64,000 nucleotides of DNA from Nitrospira sp. (GTDB taxonomy: Bacteria > Nitrospirota > Nitrospiria > Nitrospirales > Nitrospiraceae). The position numbers were made by a program, and so were the translations under genes. Shown piece after piece: positions 17,545-25,877 of the stretch. The notes under the pieces were generated by a model that was given only the letters and a program-made list of their open reading frames with translations, made no database searches and had not been told where the DNA came from. The DNA lies in NCBI GenBank assembly GCA_024760545.1, contig CP060501.1:62001-126000 (forward strand), read 5' to 3'. Positions within the stretch are counted from its first letter, which is position 1. Every line of letters begins with the position of its first letter.

Positions 17545-19485
17545 TCATGTCGCCTTCGCTCGGTTGGACCACAACCCACCTGCGATTAACGCCAGCGTCA
17601 GCGCTTGCAGCACGAGGCTCTGCGCGGTTGGGTGGACGCCCAGTAACGGCAGCGAAATGAAACGCACCGTCGTCGTCTCGAGTACTCCTGCTTCCTGCAG
17701 CGCCGCAACGCCGTTACCGACAAAGACCACAGCCATCAGCGCCAGAAGGATCGAGGAGACCGTGAAAAACGGTCCGATCGGCAAACGCACGCTGTAGCGA
17801 AGGATTGCGCCGCCGAGCAATACCAACAGTAGCGCCGCCGCGGCGATGCCCCAGACCACCGCACTATGCCCGTCGGCACCGACCTGGGACCACAGTGTTT
17901 CGTAGAACAGAATCACCTCGAAGATCTCGCGGTACACGACGAGGAACGAGACGCCGGCCATCGTCCATAGCGTGCGCTTGCCTAGCGCAACACTGACCTG
18001 TTCGCGGATGAATCGGTTCCAGGCTTGCGCGTTCGAGCGGCTGTGCAACCACCACCCCACGTAGAGCAGCATGGCAGCGGCCAGCAATGCCGTAATGCCT
18101 TCGGTTAGTTCGCGGCTGGCGCCCGAGATGTTCAGTGTGTAGCTGGCTATGGCCCATGTAATCCCGCCTAACACCACGGCTCCGATCCAACCTGTATGAA
18201 TGTAAGGTAAGGCATCATGCCGCTTAGTCTTGACGGCGAAGGCCACGATGGCTGACACCACCAGGATCGACTCCAATCCTTCACGTAACAGGATCACAAG
18301 AGAACTCGCGAAGGCCGCATTCGGTGACAGAGTACTGCCGGAGAGCGCAGCATCGGCGCGGTCGAGCAGCGCGATGACTTTTATCGACTGCGCGGTCACT
18401 GCGTCGGACGATTTACCTTCGCCGATGGCTGCCCGTAGCGCGATCATCTCACGCTCGGTTTCCAAGCGCAGCGGCGAGTCCACGTGGTCCAGTGTTTTTT
18501 CGACCAGTTCGAACCCTTCCAGGTAGGCCGCGATCGCTAAACGCCGCGCAGCGTCTCGATCGCCCTGCGCATAGGACCGTGATGCCTCTTCGAGCTTGGA
18601 GCGTGAGAAGGCCAGGGGTGTCTGGGCACTGGCCTGTAGCGCATCCGGATGCTGCGTCAGATAGGCGCGCACGGCGTCCATTGTCGAGCCGGCGGCGGCC
18701 TGTTCCGCAGGGGCCTTTATCACGAGGGTGCGAAGGCTATCGAACGCTGCGTTGCTCTCGCCCTGCTGCCACAAGGCCTCGCCCTTCGCCACCGCTTTCG
18801 AGTCGGCTCGCAGGCTGCCGACAAAGAAGGCCAATGCCCAGCGATCGGTCTCGGAAAATTCAGTGAAGGCGCGCATCGGTGTGCCGCCCACGCCGAGCGT
18901 GATGGTGTTGTAGAGGCCGTACAGACTGCGCTGGCGCATGCGCGCCTCGTCGTGAAAATCGCTGGGCGCTGGTTCCAGCCCCTTGGCCAGTGGCCCATCT
19001 CCGCGGCCTTGCGCCCCGTGGCACGCGGCGCAGTGCTGCGCGAACATCTTCCCGCCCTGCTGGAGATCAGGAGCGCGCCGTGGTGCCACGCTCAGCTTCC
19101 ATGCCTGGATCACGTCGAGGCGGAGCCGGCCGGCGAGCGCAGAAATCTCGCTGCCCGATGCCTTGGCCTCAATCTGCGCGAGCAGTCTGCTGGCGTGCTG
19201 GAGCAGCGCAGGCTGTTCGGGCACGTTGGGGAGCTTGCCGAGAAGTGTGATGGCTTGAACGGCAAAATCGCGTTGCTCCGCGTACTCATCGGCGTTGAAC
19301 ACCTTGCCGTCTTGCACGGCGTCCGGGTAGTCCACAGCGACATAATCGAGCATGTGGACGACGGTCTGTGCCCGCTCATCGTCAGCCGGTGACGCGATTG
19401 CCATGTCGAGTGGGCCCGTGGTCAACAAGACCATGGTCAGCCACCATGGGAGCGTGTTTGGCAAGGAGATATGTCTAGGCTTCAT
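17545..19485 (-). CDS. Cytochrome c-FTR1 family iron permease fusion
   Basis: 646 residues. A signal peptide is followed by a helical region and a class I cytochrome c domain with heme motif C152-AAC155-H156 and likely axial Met204 (GGTPMRAF). A long helical periplasmic part follows (about 220-385), then a seven-helix FTR1/EfeU permease (about 392-646). The two signature acidic motifs are present: REGLE (401-405) and REIFE (519-523). FTR1 proteins move ferric iron across the inner membrane using these glutamates. The fused cytochrome suggests that iron is oxidised, or electrons are disposed of, at the permease. Related fusions exist in other bacteria. No EfeO or EfeB gene is adjacent. No obvious Fur box was found upstream, though this was not tested by computation. 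Confidence 0.88.
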   Translation of the reverse strand: MKPRHISLPNTLPWWLTMVLLTTGPLDMAIASPADDERAQTVVHMLDYVAVDYPDAVQDGKVFNADEYAEQRDFAVQAITLLGKLPNVPEQPALLQHASRLLAQIEAKASGSEISALAGRLRLDVIQAWKLSVAPRRAPDLQQGGKMFAQHCAACHGAQGRGDGPLAKGLEPAPSDFHDEARMRQRSLYGLYNTITLGVGGTPMRAFTEFSETDRWALAFFVGSLRADSKAVAKGEALWQQGESNAAFDSLRTLVIKAPAEQAAAGSTMDAVRAYLTQHPDALQASAQTPLAFSRSKLEEASRSYAQGDRDAARRLAIAAYLEGFELVEKTLDHVDSPLRLETEREMIALRAAIGEGKSSDAVTAQSIKVIALLDRADAALSGSTLSPNAAFASSLVILLREGLESILVVSAIVAFAVKTKRHDALPYIHTGWIGAVVLGGITWAIASYTLNISGASRELTEGITALLAAAMLLYVGWWLHSRSNAQAWNRFIREQVSVALGKRTLWTMAGVSFLVVYREIFEVILFYETLWSQVGADGHSAVVWGIAAAALLLVLLGGAILRYSVRLPIGPFFTVSSILLALMAVVFVGNGVAALQEAGVLETTTVRFISLPLLGVHPTAQSLVLQALTLALIAGGLWSNRAKAT

Positions 19486-19855
19486 CGTGTCTCGACTTTC
19501 TACGCGCTTGGGCCTCTTTGGGTTATATGCAGACTACACGTCGATCGCGGCCCCTCCGAGGTCGGGAAACGGCAGTGAGCTGAAAGGTATTTGTAAATAA
19601 GAGCTTGTGCGGGCCAGAGAAATGTCAGGGTTCCCACAAGCCCAGCGAAGACTCACTTCATAACTCTATAGGCCGCTGTGCCGCCAGCTGTACTCCACCT
19701 TCAGGACACTACGAACAAGATGATAAATGATAGCCAAACACCGAGGCCGGTGTCCACCGAACGGATACAGGAAAACCATGTCACGTATATAGATGGAGAC
19801 CCTAGAAACCTGTTATGGTTTTGTCATTTGGATTCTCCGTATTCATGGAGGGAGT
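19486..19855. promoter_or_regulatory. Divergent intergenic region between iron permease and dehydrogenase
   Basis: About 370 bases. It contains an inverted repeat GCTTGTG (19603-19609) / CACAAGC (19635-19641), flanked inside by GGG/CCC. It should carry promoters for both flanking genes, but no confident -35/-10 pair was found. Short open frames here have no ribosome sites or recognisable products. Confidence 0.4.
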
Positions 19856-20719
19856 ATGCCTATCGGGGACAATCGGGCGGTGGTTATCACCGGAGCGTCC
19901 ACTGGAATTGGAGCGGCTTGTGCCAATCATCTTGATCGACTAGGATTTAAAGTTTTTGCAGGAGTGAGGAGGTCCGAGGATGGCGCGGCCCTTCAAAAGG
20001 AAAGTTCAGATCGGCTCGTGCCGATTGAGTTGGATGTGACAGACCACTCGACCATTGAAAAAGCTAAACTATTAGTTTCAAAGTCAGTTGTAAGCAATGG
20101 ACTTTTTGGACTAATCAACAATGCCGGTATTGCGATCGTTGGACCCGTGGAAGCTGTCCCTATTCCGGACCTCCGACAGCAGCTCGATGTCAACGTCATC
20201 GGGCAGGTCGCTGTCACCCAAGCGTTTCTTCCATTGATCCGACAGGCGCGAGGACGAATCGTCAACATGGGTTCGATCGCCGGGCTCTCAACCATGCCGC
20301 TCATGGGACCCTATTCGGCATCAAAGTTCGCGCTGGAAGCGATTACCGATGCGCTCCGCTTGGAGGTCCGGCAATGGGGTATTCATGTCTCCATCATCGA
20401 GCCGGGTGCGATTGCGACGCCCATTTGGAACAAGTCGGCGATCGAAGCGGCAGAAAGAGAAGCGGGAATAGAAAGTGAGCTTCGCGCTCTTTATAAACCG
20501 ATGGTCGCTGCGGTGCGAAAGGTTGTTGGACAAGCCTCAAAGCGCGCGATCGCCCCGGAGGCCGTCACAAAGGCGGTTGAAGCGGCGTTGACGGCACCTT
20601 CTCCAAGAACACGGTATCTCGTCGGAACGGACGCGAAGTTCCGCGCACTCATGGCCAATGTGTTGCCTGACCGCATTTCGGACCGGCTCTTGACCTGGGT
20701 CCTCAAACTGCCTCATTGA
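19856..20719 (+). CDS. Short-chain dehydrogenase/reductase (SDR)
   Basis: 287 residues of the classical SDR fold, an NAD(P)-dependent oxidoreductase. Cofactor motif TGASTGIG at 12-19, NNAG at 88-91, and catalytic Ser140, Tyr153 and Lys157 (YSASK). The start is put at ATG 19856, preceded by GGAGGGAGT; a start 21 codons earlier would add residues before the nucleotide-binding strand and lacks such a site. RR at 38-39 after the second strand favours NADP(H). The sequence resembles retinol/17-beta-hydroxysteroid-type SDRs, but the substrate cannot be read from sequence. It overlaps the convergent gene by seven bases. Confidence 0.85.
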   Translation: MPIGDNRAVVITGASTGIGAACANHLDRLGFKVFAGVRRSEDGAALQKESSDRLVPIELDVTDHSTIEKAKLLVSKSVVSNGLFGLINNAGIAIVGPVEAVPIPDLRQQLDVNVIGQVAVTQAFLPLIRQARGRIVNMGSIAGLSTMPLMGPYSASKFALEAITDALRLEVRQWGIHVSIIEPGAIATPIWNKSAIEAAEREAGIESELRALYKPMVAAVRKVVGQASKRAIAPEAVTKAVEAALTAPSPRTRYLVGTDAKFRALMANVLPDRISDRLLTWVLKLPH

Positions 20720-21627
20720 ACGGTTGCTGCTGGTTTTCTCACCCCGATGCCGAGCTGTCGTTTCGAAATGTCAAAGGAGAAACGGAGTTGGACCGCGAGG
20801 TATTTTTGGACCAACCCTTCTCGGTCCAATGGCTGGTCCTGTTCATGATACACGGCTAATTCCACGTTCTGCCAGCGCGCGGCGAGTCCGATGATCCAAT
20901 CCAATTCCGTTGGATTGACCGCGTTGGCGGCCTGCCGGTCTGTAAACACATTCACGTCGCCATACAGCACGATCTTGTTCTTATAGAGGTCCAGGTCGGC
21001 ATGCGCGACATACCGAAAGAGAGCCCGACCGGTATTGTCAGGCCTCGCGAAGTAGTTGTTGTTATGAAAGAGCCATCCTGCCCCGGCATAGACAGACAGG
21101 TTTTGATTTGGAAAGTGACGTTGCCATCCCGGAAGATCCTGGACCGCCTGGAATTTGGCCGTCACGAGTCCATCGCCATATTCCTGCGTGACGCCTTTGC
21201 GATCGATGGGTACATCACGCTCATACTGCAGACGCCAGTTGAAATGGCCAAGTACACCGGTTAGGGCATAGGTGCCGTCCCATTCGCTCAGCTCAATCCA
21301 GCCGTTGGTGCGGTCAGAGAAGAAGTTCTGATCCGTATAAAAGGTGAGATATTGCTTATAGAGATCGGTTTCCAGATGAAGCATGTGGCGTAAGCCCACA
21401 AGGCCCGTGTTATCCGGTCTGGCGGCAAAGGAGGGGTTTGAAGCGAATACACCGGTGAGGAGATAGCCGGCGAAGAGCGATTCTTCCGCGTCTCGACCGT
21501 TCGCGTCCTCCAAAGAGGGAAGCGGGCGTCCGTATTTTTCCAATGCCGGCGCATCACTTGGCCAGATGATGAAGCTCAAAAAAAGAGCATGAGGAATGAA
21601 TAATGCCCAGCTTCGCGTGAGACTCAT
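20713..21627 (-). CDS. Secreted, probable outer-membrane beta-barrel protein built from two repeats
   Basis: 304 residues with a signal peptide (cleavage near APA). The mature protein consists of alternating amphipathic strands rich in Tyr, Trp, Phe and Asn with periodic turns, as in outer-membrane barrels. Its two halves align: FAARPDNTG...DLYKQYLTFYTDQNFFSDR with YFARPDNTG...DLYKNKIVLYGDVNVFTDR, and YERDVPIDRKGVTQEY with YHEQDQPLDREGLVQKY. The protein is thus an internal duplication. No family recognised. The lipoprotein gene that follows on the same strand is separated by about 470 bases. Confidence 0.65.
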   Translation of the reverse strand: MSLTRSWALFIPHALFLSFIIWPSDAPALEKYGRPLPSLEDANGRDAEESLFAGYLLTGVFASNPSFAARPDNTGLVGLRHMLHLETDLYKQYLTFYTDQNFFSDRTNGWIELSEWDGTYALTGVLGHFNWRLQYERDVPIDRKGVTQEYGDGLVTAKFQAVQDLPGWQRHFPNQNLSVYAGAGWLFHNNNYFARPDNTGRALFRYVAHADLDLYKNKIVLYGDVNVFTDRQAANAVNPTELDWIIGLAARWQNVELAVYHEQDQPLDREGLVQKYLAVQLRFSFDISKRQLGIGVRKPAATVQ

Positions 21628-21699
21628 GGTTTCAAACGCTGGCCGATTTCCGATTTCGGGCTACGGAGAAAAGCGACTGAATGTGGACGTTGACGGATG

Positions 21700-22098
21700 C
21701 TACGGTATACAGGGCTCAAAAATTTCTTCGCAATCATTGGAGGCGTCAAAGGTTGGAGGAACAAAACGGTAATGCACATCAACGATCCGGTCATCGGCCA
21801 GAATAACCGTGGCCCAGCAGCCATGGCGAATAGTGGCAAAGCTGCTTTTCCCAACCGGCCGTGATTCTTCGAGAATCGGAGCCTCTCGATAGTATCGAAG
21901 GAATGTCCACTGGTCTTCGGTTCGTTCCTCCACGGGCTTGCCCGCGCAGGAAAGGATCTTCGACTTGGATTGTCCGACCATCTGCTGTTGATTCGGATAT
22001 TCCCTCACTTGTGCGAGGGGACTGCAACCCATCAACAATAACATTAATAACATTCCAAAGAGTGCCGGTGTGAGCACGCACAGATACAACCTGTTCAT
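21700..22098 (-). CDS. Predicted lipoprotein, hypothetical
   Basis: 132 residues from ATG 22098. An N-terminal hydrophobic stretch ends in the lipobox LLMGC, predicting lipid anchoring. The mature part carries QSKSKILSCAGKP, reminiscent of the short helix-turn motif at the start of SmpA/BamE-like periplasmic domains, and four further cysteines near the C-terminus. A TTG start 12 codons upstream is possible. Function unknown. Confidence 0.65.
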   Translation of the reverse strand: MNRLYLCVLTPALFGMLLMLLLMGCSPLAQVREYPNQQQMVGQSKSKILSCAGKPVEERTEDQWTFLRYYREAPILEESRPVGKSSFATIRHGCWATVILADDRIVDVHYRFVPPTFDASNDCEEIFEPCIP

Positions 22099-22181
22099 GA
22101 AAACCCATTGTATGCGCTGAATCGGAAAATGCAATCGCCTGAGATGGAGGTATGAAGGTTGGAAAAAACCAAGGGGCTCGA

Positions 22182-22628
22182 TCAGCCGACGAGATCAGGG
22201 TTCAACCGGGTCAGAGGCGTGACGGAGAGGGCCTTGATCTCATTGTAGACGATCGTACGGCCCACTTGGCGGAGGCGGCTGAAGACACCTTCCACGATGA
22301 CCTGGTCACCTTCACGGACCTCCAGCTGACCGAGGCTGACGACTTTCAACGTTCCGGCATGGTCTTGCAGCAGAAATCCATAAGCAGGCTGCCCTTGACG
22401 ATTGGTAGCTAGCTGCACGTTCATGACTTTTCCGGTGACCACGACATCTTGACGGTCGTAGAGCTCAGGATGTGCCAAGAGCTCCGATATCTCAATCAAG
22501 CTGACGGCCATTGCCGGACTCGCGGTGCCGAGCATCACAGTAGAGAACGAATAGATGGGCAAGAAAAGAAGAAAGACGACCGCCCATGCGGGAAGAGACT
22601 GTCGGATGGTAGGCTGCGTCGTCATCAT
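22182..22628 (-). CDS. Periplasmic OB-fold-like protein
   Basis: 148 residues from the first of two adjacent ATGs at 22628. A signal peptide or anchor (AWAVVFLLFLPIY..., possible cleavage at AMA) is followed by an OB-fold-type domain of about 100 residues: DRQDVVVTGKVMNVQ, GFLLQDHAGTLKVVS, EGDQVIVEGVFSR. Similar domains occur in exported OB proteins and in cytochrome maturation-type chaperones, but the ligand here is unknown. A promoter-like pair lies so close to this ATG that the mRNA may be nearly leaderless, which argues against an ATG 18 codons further upstream. Confidence 0.65.
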   Translation of the reverse strand: MMTTQPTIRQSLPAWAVVFLLFLPIYSFSTVMLGTASPAMAVSLIEISELLAHPELYDRQDVVVTGKVMNVQLATNRQGQPAYGFLLQDHAGTLKVVSLGQLEVREGDQVIVEGVFSRLRQVGRTIVYNEIKALSVTPLTRLNPDLVG

Positions 22629-22637
22629 TGATGTGCA

Positions 22638-22665
22638 ATTATACCGAACTGCCGGCGATTGGCAA
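22638..22665 (-). promoter_or_regulatory. Putative sigma-70-type promoter of the OB-fold gene
   Basis: Read on the minus strand: TTGCCA (22665-22660), a 16-base spacer, then TATAAT (22643-22638). The expected transcription start falls within a few bases of the ATG at 22628, giving a leaderless or near-leaderless message. No ribosome site is visible, which is consistent. Confidence 0.5.
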
Positions 22666-22675
22666 GGCTGAAAGT

Positions 22676-23860
22676 TTACCATTTATCGGAGGCCCTGCCG
22701 CTGACGTCCTCTCCAAAAAAGTTGTGAAGAATATGCCGCTGTAAGTCGGTCAGTTCACCTTGAGCCGCTTCACCTGCTCGTGAGGGGAGGGCATCGGACT
22801 CCTTGGGTGCCGGCGCCGAACGCTTCAGTAACTCTTCATCGAGCGCCTCGTCGCTCGTATCCACGTCATGTTGGATAGATACTAGTCGTTGGAGTCCAAA
22901 CAATGTTCTGGTCGTTTCGGTATGTACGGCGTTGGAACTGGCTCCGTAGACGAGCGAATTCCACAATTTCGTCTCCGCCGATTCGGGTATACGAACCATT
23001 GTGTAGATTCCCAGTTTTTCGATCAAGGCGGTCTCCGTCCCTTCGAGCCCATCATAGGTGGCGATTGATCGTTCGATGGGAGTATGGGAGAGCACGCGCA
23101 TGGTCTCCTTCCACATGTCCGGTGAAGGAATATGGGGGTCGGCTGCGTGAGATCCGGAACATTTGGCTTGGATGGCGAGCAAGTATTGAGACAGAAATTT
23201 TACCTTCCTGGCCGCGAGGGTACCGGCTGGAATGCCCCAGATATGGCCGATCTCATGGTCCTGGAGAGTCGTCTGATCGGACGTCTGGCGTTCACGTTCC
23301 GCAAGAGAGAGGCGTTTTCTGAACCGTTCGGCAAAGCGAAGCTGGGTCTGCATCTCGACGACCAAACGGTGTTTCTGGTATTCCTCCGCACTGATTTCGT
23401 TCTTGTCCCAAGCTTCGTCCAACAGCCGCAATGTCGTCGATGGAACGGCAGAACGAGCGCGTGCCTTGAAGTCTTCAATTCTATCGGCAGGAACTCCACG
23501 AGCCGCAAGAAGTGCGGCGGCCCGAGCGGCAAGCGCGTCCGCCGTGCGGATAAAATTCTGAAGGGCGACACATTGGAGCCACGTCCGTTCTCGGCGAAGT
23601 CGAACCCGCTTGCGGTACTCGTTCCGTCGATCGATCATTGCCGTGATCGACTCCTGGGTCATCGTGGTGACAGGTTTTTTCCCCGAGACACACCGAGGAT
23701 CCGGTCGATCTGCGACCATGAACAGAATTTCGTCGTGTGTGACATCAAGAGACTGCAACAGCAAAAGCCTAAGAATAATGCGGCCTTGTATCGGCAAGCC
23801 CGCAATAATCTCTTCAATCATCTCTGTGGTAAGAGGCGGCGAGATCAGTGCTGGTGTCAT
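22676..23860 (-). CDS. Conserved-looking hypothetical protein, helical
   Basis: 394 residues, no signal peptide or membrane segment, largely helical and charged. It has an Arg-rich stretch (about 75-100) and Ala-rich helices (about 105-140). The section QDHEIGHIWGIPAGTLAARK contains H-E-x-G-H, which is not a zinc-protease HExxH. A His- and Asp-containing acidic tail ends the protein. I do not recognise the family. It is followed on the same strand by the OB-fold gene after about 50 bases, but that gene appears to have its own promoter. Confidence 0.6.
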   Translation of the reverse strand: MTPALISPPLTTEMIEEIIAGLPIQGRIILRLLLLQSLDVTHDEILFMVADRPDPRCVSGKKPVTTMTQESITAMIDRRNEYRKRVRLRRERTWLQCVALQNFIRTADALAARAAALLAARGVPADRIEDFKARARSAVPSTTLRLLDEAWDKNEISAEEYQKHRLVVEMQTQLRFAERFRKRLSLAERERQTSDQTTLQDHEIGHIWGIPAGTLAARKVKFLSQYLLAIQAKCSGSHAADPHIPSPDMWKETMRVLSHTPIERSIATYDGLEGTETALIEKLGIYTMVRIPESAETKLWNSLVYGASSNAVHTETTRTLFGLQRLVSIQHDVDTSDEALDEELLKRSAPAPKESDALPSRAGEAAQGELTDLQRHILHNFFGEDVSGRASDKW

Positions 23861-23949
23861 GGTTTCCCGATCAGGTCGTGAAGGTCCAGTTGTTGGATGA
23901 GGCGGGGATGTACTGCACTTCTCTGGCCCATGGCTTCCAGTCTGCGGTG

Positions 23950-24171
23950 CTAGGCGGTCCCGGCCCGCTGCTGTTGATGCTGTTCAAGTTGAAGCGCAAC
24001 GTATTCACGAACATCCTGAACGGTGCCGCTGATGAACATTTCTCTCGGGATTTCTACCCGCACAAGCCGTGAAGGATCGATGCCTCGTTCTTGGGCGTAA
24101 TGTTCATCGATGTAAAGGCTCAGAGAGCCGTCAGGAAAACGTAGGGCATAGAGGGCGGTTGTATCAGCCAT
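23950..24171 (-). CDS. Small hypothetical protein
   Basis: 73 residues, soluble and acidic, with a beta-rich N-terminal half (LYALRFPDGSLSLYIDEHY) and a helical, Gln-rich C-terminus. A GGAAGGA ribosome site precedes the ATG by a suitable distance, which is the main support that it is real. It lies about 90 bases upstream of the 394-residue hypothetical gene on the same strand and may be co-transcribed. Confidence 0.5.
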   Translation of the reverse strand: MADTTALYALRFPDGSLSLYIDEHYAQERGIDPSRLVRVEIPREMFISGTVQDVREYVALQLEQHQQQRAGTA

Positions 24172-24258
24172 GCGAGGTCCTTCCTATCATCATGGTACCT
24201 CGTAGAGGTAACACAGGGCTCGTCAGGCTGTCAAAGTTGGCCTTCCGTGTGCGATCCC

Positions 24259-24915
24259 TTAGTTCTCAGGAGCCTGCAGCAAGACTCGGCGACGCCACAG
24301 GACATAGGCTGTAGAGAGCACGATGACAACGAGCAATGTGTTCCGTATGCGGCCCGGTCCAAAACAGGTGAGGTTCACGATGCCATTCGTAAACCCGTAT
24401 CCGGCATAGGCAAAGTAAAGGAATAGCGCCCAGCGACGGAGTCTGAAAAACCCGTATCCGACCGCTAGGTGAAGGGCGGGTGAGATGGCTTTGGTCAGGA
24501 AACCGGGAACCCCATCGGGCTTTGTGCAAAAAATAGGAAGCAGGTAGTCCAGGTTCTTTAGGATGATCCATGCATCATTAAGCGCGCTGAGCAAGAGCAA
24601 CAGACCTAAAAAGCGGATGTCGTGGCCCTGCCGCCAGACCAGTTGCCATGTTCGCCGCCAGCTGGAAACGTCCGGACTTGCTCCAAGATAGGCGTCATAA
24701 CCTTGCATGGCCCAGTAAGGAAGGGTGAGTATCATGAAGGCGAGGACTTCGACGGCGCGGTCAGTGATACGCCCGAGCCACATCGTGAGTGCGACAAGAA
24801 CTACGGCGGCTAAACAGGTGGCGAGTGCGTGCGGCACACGCCCCTGTGAGAGTTGTCCTAACCCCGGGAGGAGGAGTGACAGGAGTGCGGCGCGGGGATC
24901 TGTCTTCGGAGGCAT
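24259..24915 (-). CDS. Polytopic membrane protein, hypothetical
   Basis: 218 residues from ATG 24915 (a TTG three codons earlier is also possible). It has about five to six hydrophobic segments, and the N-terminal RAALLSLLLPGLGQLSQGR resembles the GLGQ/Y turn of TM2-like small membrane domains. No transport or catalytic motif is visible. It lies downstream of the ChdC-like gene on the same strand, with a perfect hairpin between them. Confidence 0.6.
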   Translation of the reverse strand: MPPKTDPRAALLSLLLPGLGQLSQGRVPHALATCLAAVVLVALTMWLGRITDRAVEVLAFMILTLPYWAMQGYDAYLGASPDVSSWRRTWQLVWRQGHDIRFLGLLLLLSALNDAWIILKNLDYLLPIFCTKPDGVPGFLTKAISPALHLAVGYGFFRLRRWALFLYFAYAGYGFTNGIVNLTCFGPGRIRNTLLVVIVLSTAYVLWRRRVLLQAPEN

Positions 24916-24931
24916 TGCGCACAAAGCGCAG

Positions 24932-24959
24932 CGGCTTTCGGTCGGGAGACCGAAAGCCG
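24932..24959. other. Perfect 12-bp hairpin between the ChdC-like gene and the membrane protein gene
   Basis: CGGCTTTCGGTC (24932-24943) and GACCGAAAGCCG (24948-24959) are perfect complements around a four-base loop. No T run follows in either direction. It may stabilise an upstream mRNA end, act as a processing site, or occlude the start of the membrane-protein gene 17 bases downstream. Confidence 0.7.
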
Positions 24960-25020
24960 TTCAGCAGCACGGATGATTGTGAAACCGAGGACTCGAGGAG
25001 GTTCTCGCTCCGGGCGTGGT

Positions 25021-25743
25021 TCAGCCCCCCAACGTATCGAGAGTTTCCTTGAGACTTCGTCGGATACATGTGAAGATCGGGGTGTCCCGCAAGGTATACC
25101 GGGACCCTTCCGTCTCTCGCAGCGCCATCACCAGGTCCAGGAAGTCCTCCGGCTTGTCGCTCTCAAAGGCCACCACCCACTCTTGATCGTCTAACCCGAA
25201 GGAATAGGTCGTGTTCAGCTTGACGGACGGGAACCGATGTCCCACTTCGATGTGCTCATCCATCATTCCCTGGCGCGCCGCCTTCGTCAGCAAAAACCAC
25301 TCGCGCGTTTTGAGAAATGGATACACAAAGATGTACTTGCCTTTTCCCGGCACCACTGTGAGCCGTTTCCCTTCCTGCCCTGCGTGCGCATGGTGGTCGA
25401 CATAGACGGATCGCTTGGTCATTGCCAGATAGGAATACGGAGTTGAGAGATACTGTCCGAGACCTGAGGCGAGCATCTTGGCACTCATGTCTTGGAACAG
25501 GTCCAGGTCATAGCTGATGCGCCACAGCATGAAGTCGCAGTCGCCCCGGATACCGACGGTGGAATAGGGGACCATCAGCACCTTGCCGTTGAAGTCCTCC
25601 GCAGCGCGCAGGAACTCCTGCTTGCCCTGGGTGCGCACGTCTTCCGGGAGGCGCCGCCATGCGGGGTCCACTTTATAAAACACGAAGTTCACGTACTGCC
25701 GCCGGGGTGTCGGTGCGGCGGGGGGTGTGTCCGGAGTCGACAT
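25021..25743 (-). CDS. Chlorite dismutase-superfamily heme protein, probably coproheme decarboxylase (ChdC/HemQ type)
   Basis: 240 residues, no signal peptide. The ferredoxin-like Cld fold is recognisable, with the family segment EHIEVGH containing the proximal heme ligand His164. True chlorite dismutases carry a distal Arg seven residues before the GLDD turn; here that place is Leu176, so chlorite detoxification is unlikely. A Tyr at 141 (VYPFLKTREWF) matches the catalytic Tyr of coproheme decarboxylases, which convert coproheme III to heme b with peroxide. Heme biosynthesis is therefore the better assignment. The start follows an AAGGAGCT site. Assignment rests on motif alignment by eye. 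A heme-sensing or peroxidase-like role remains possible. Confidence 0.75.
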   Translation of the reverse strand: MSTPDTPPAAPTPRRQYVNFVFYKVDPAWRRLPEDVRTQGKQEFLRAAEDFNGKVLMVPYSTVGIRGDCDFMLWRISYDLDLFQDMSAKMLASGLGQYLSTPYSYLAMTKRSVYVDHHAHAGQEGKRLTVVPGKGKYIFVYPFLKTREWFLLTKAARQGMMDEHIEVGHRFPSVKLNTTYSFGLDDQEWVVAFESDKPEDFLDLVMALRETEGSRYTLRDTPIFTCIRRSLKETLDTLGG

Positions 25744-25877
25744 TCAAAGCTCCTTTAGTAGAGTGACAAGAAACACTTCCTCAGTTTTTGTTCGTTTAGC
25801 ATTTCCCCTTCGGCCTTGTCAACGGGAGACGGGTTCATCCATTGACAGGCTATGAGGGTTCTGTTAGTCGCAATCGC

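Noticed and set aside
18649-19392. 247-codon plus-strand frame inside the iron permease gene
   Set aside because: It is antisense to a gene with clear heme and permease motifs; no recognisable protein.
19678-19935. Small plus-strand frame before the SDR gene
   Set aside because: No ribosome site and no family resemblance; it overlaps the better-supported SDR start.
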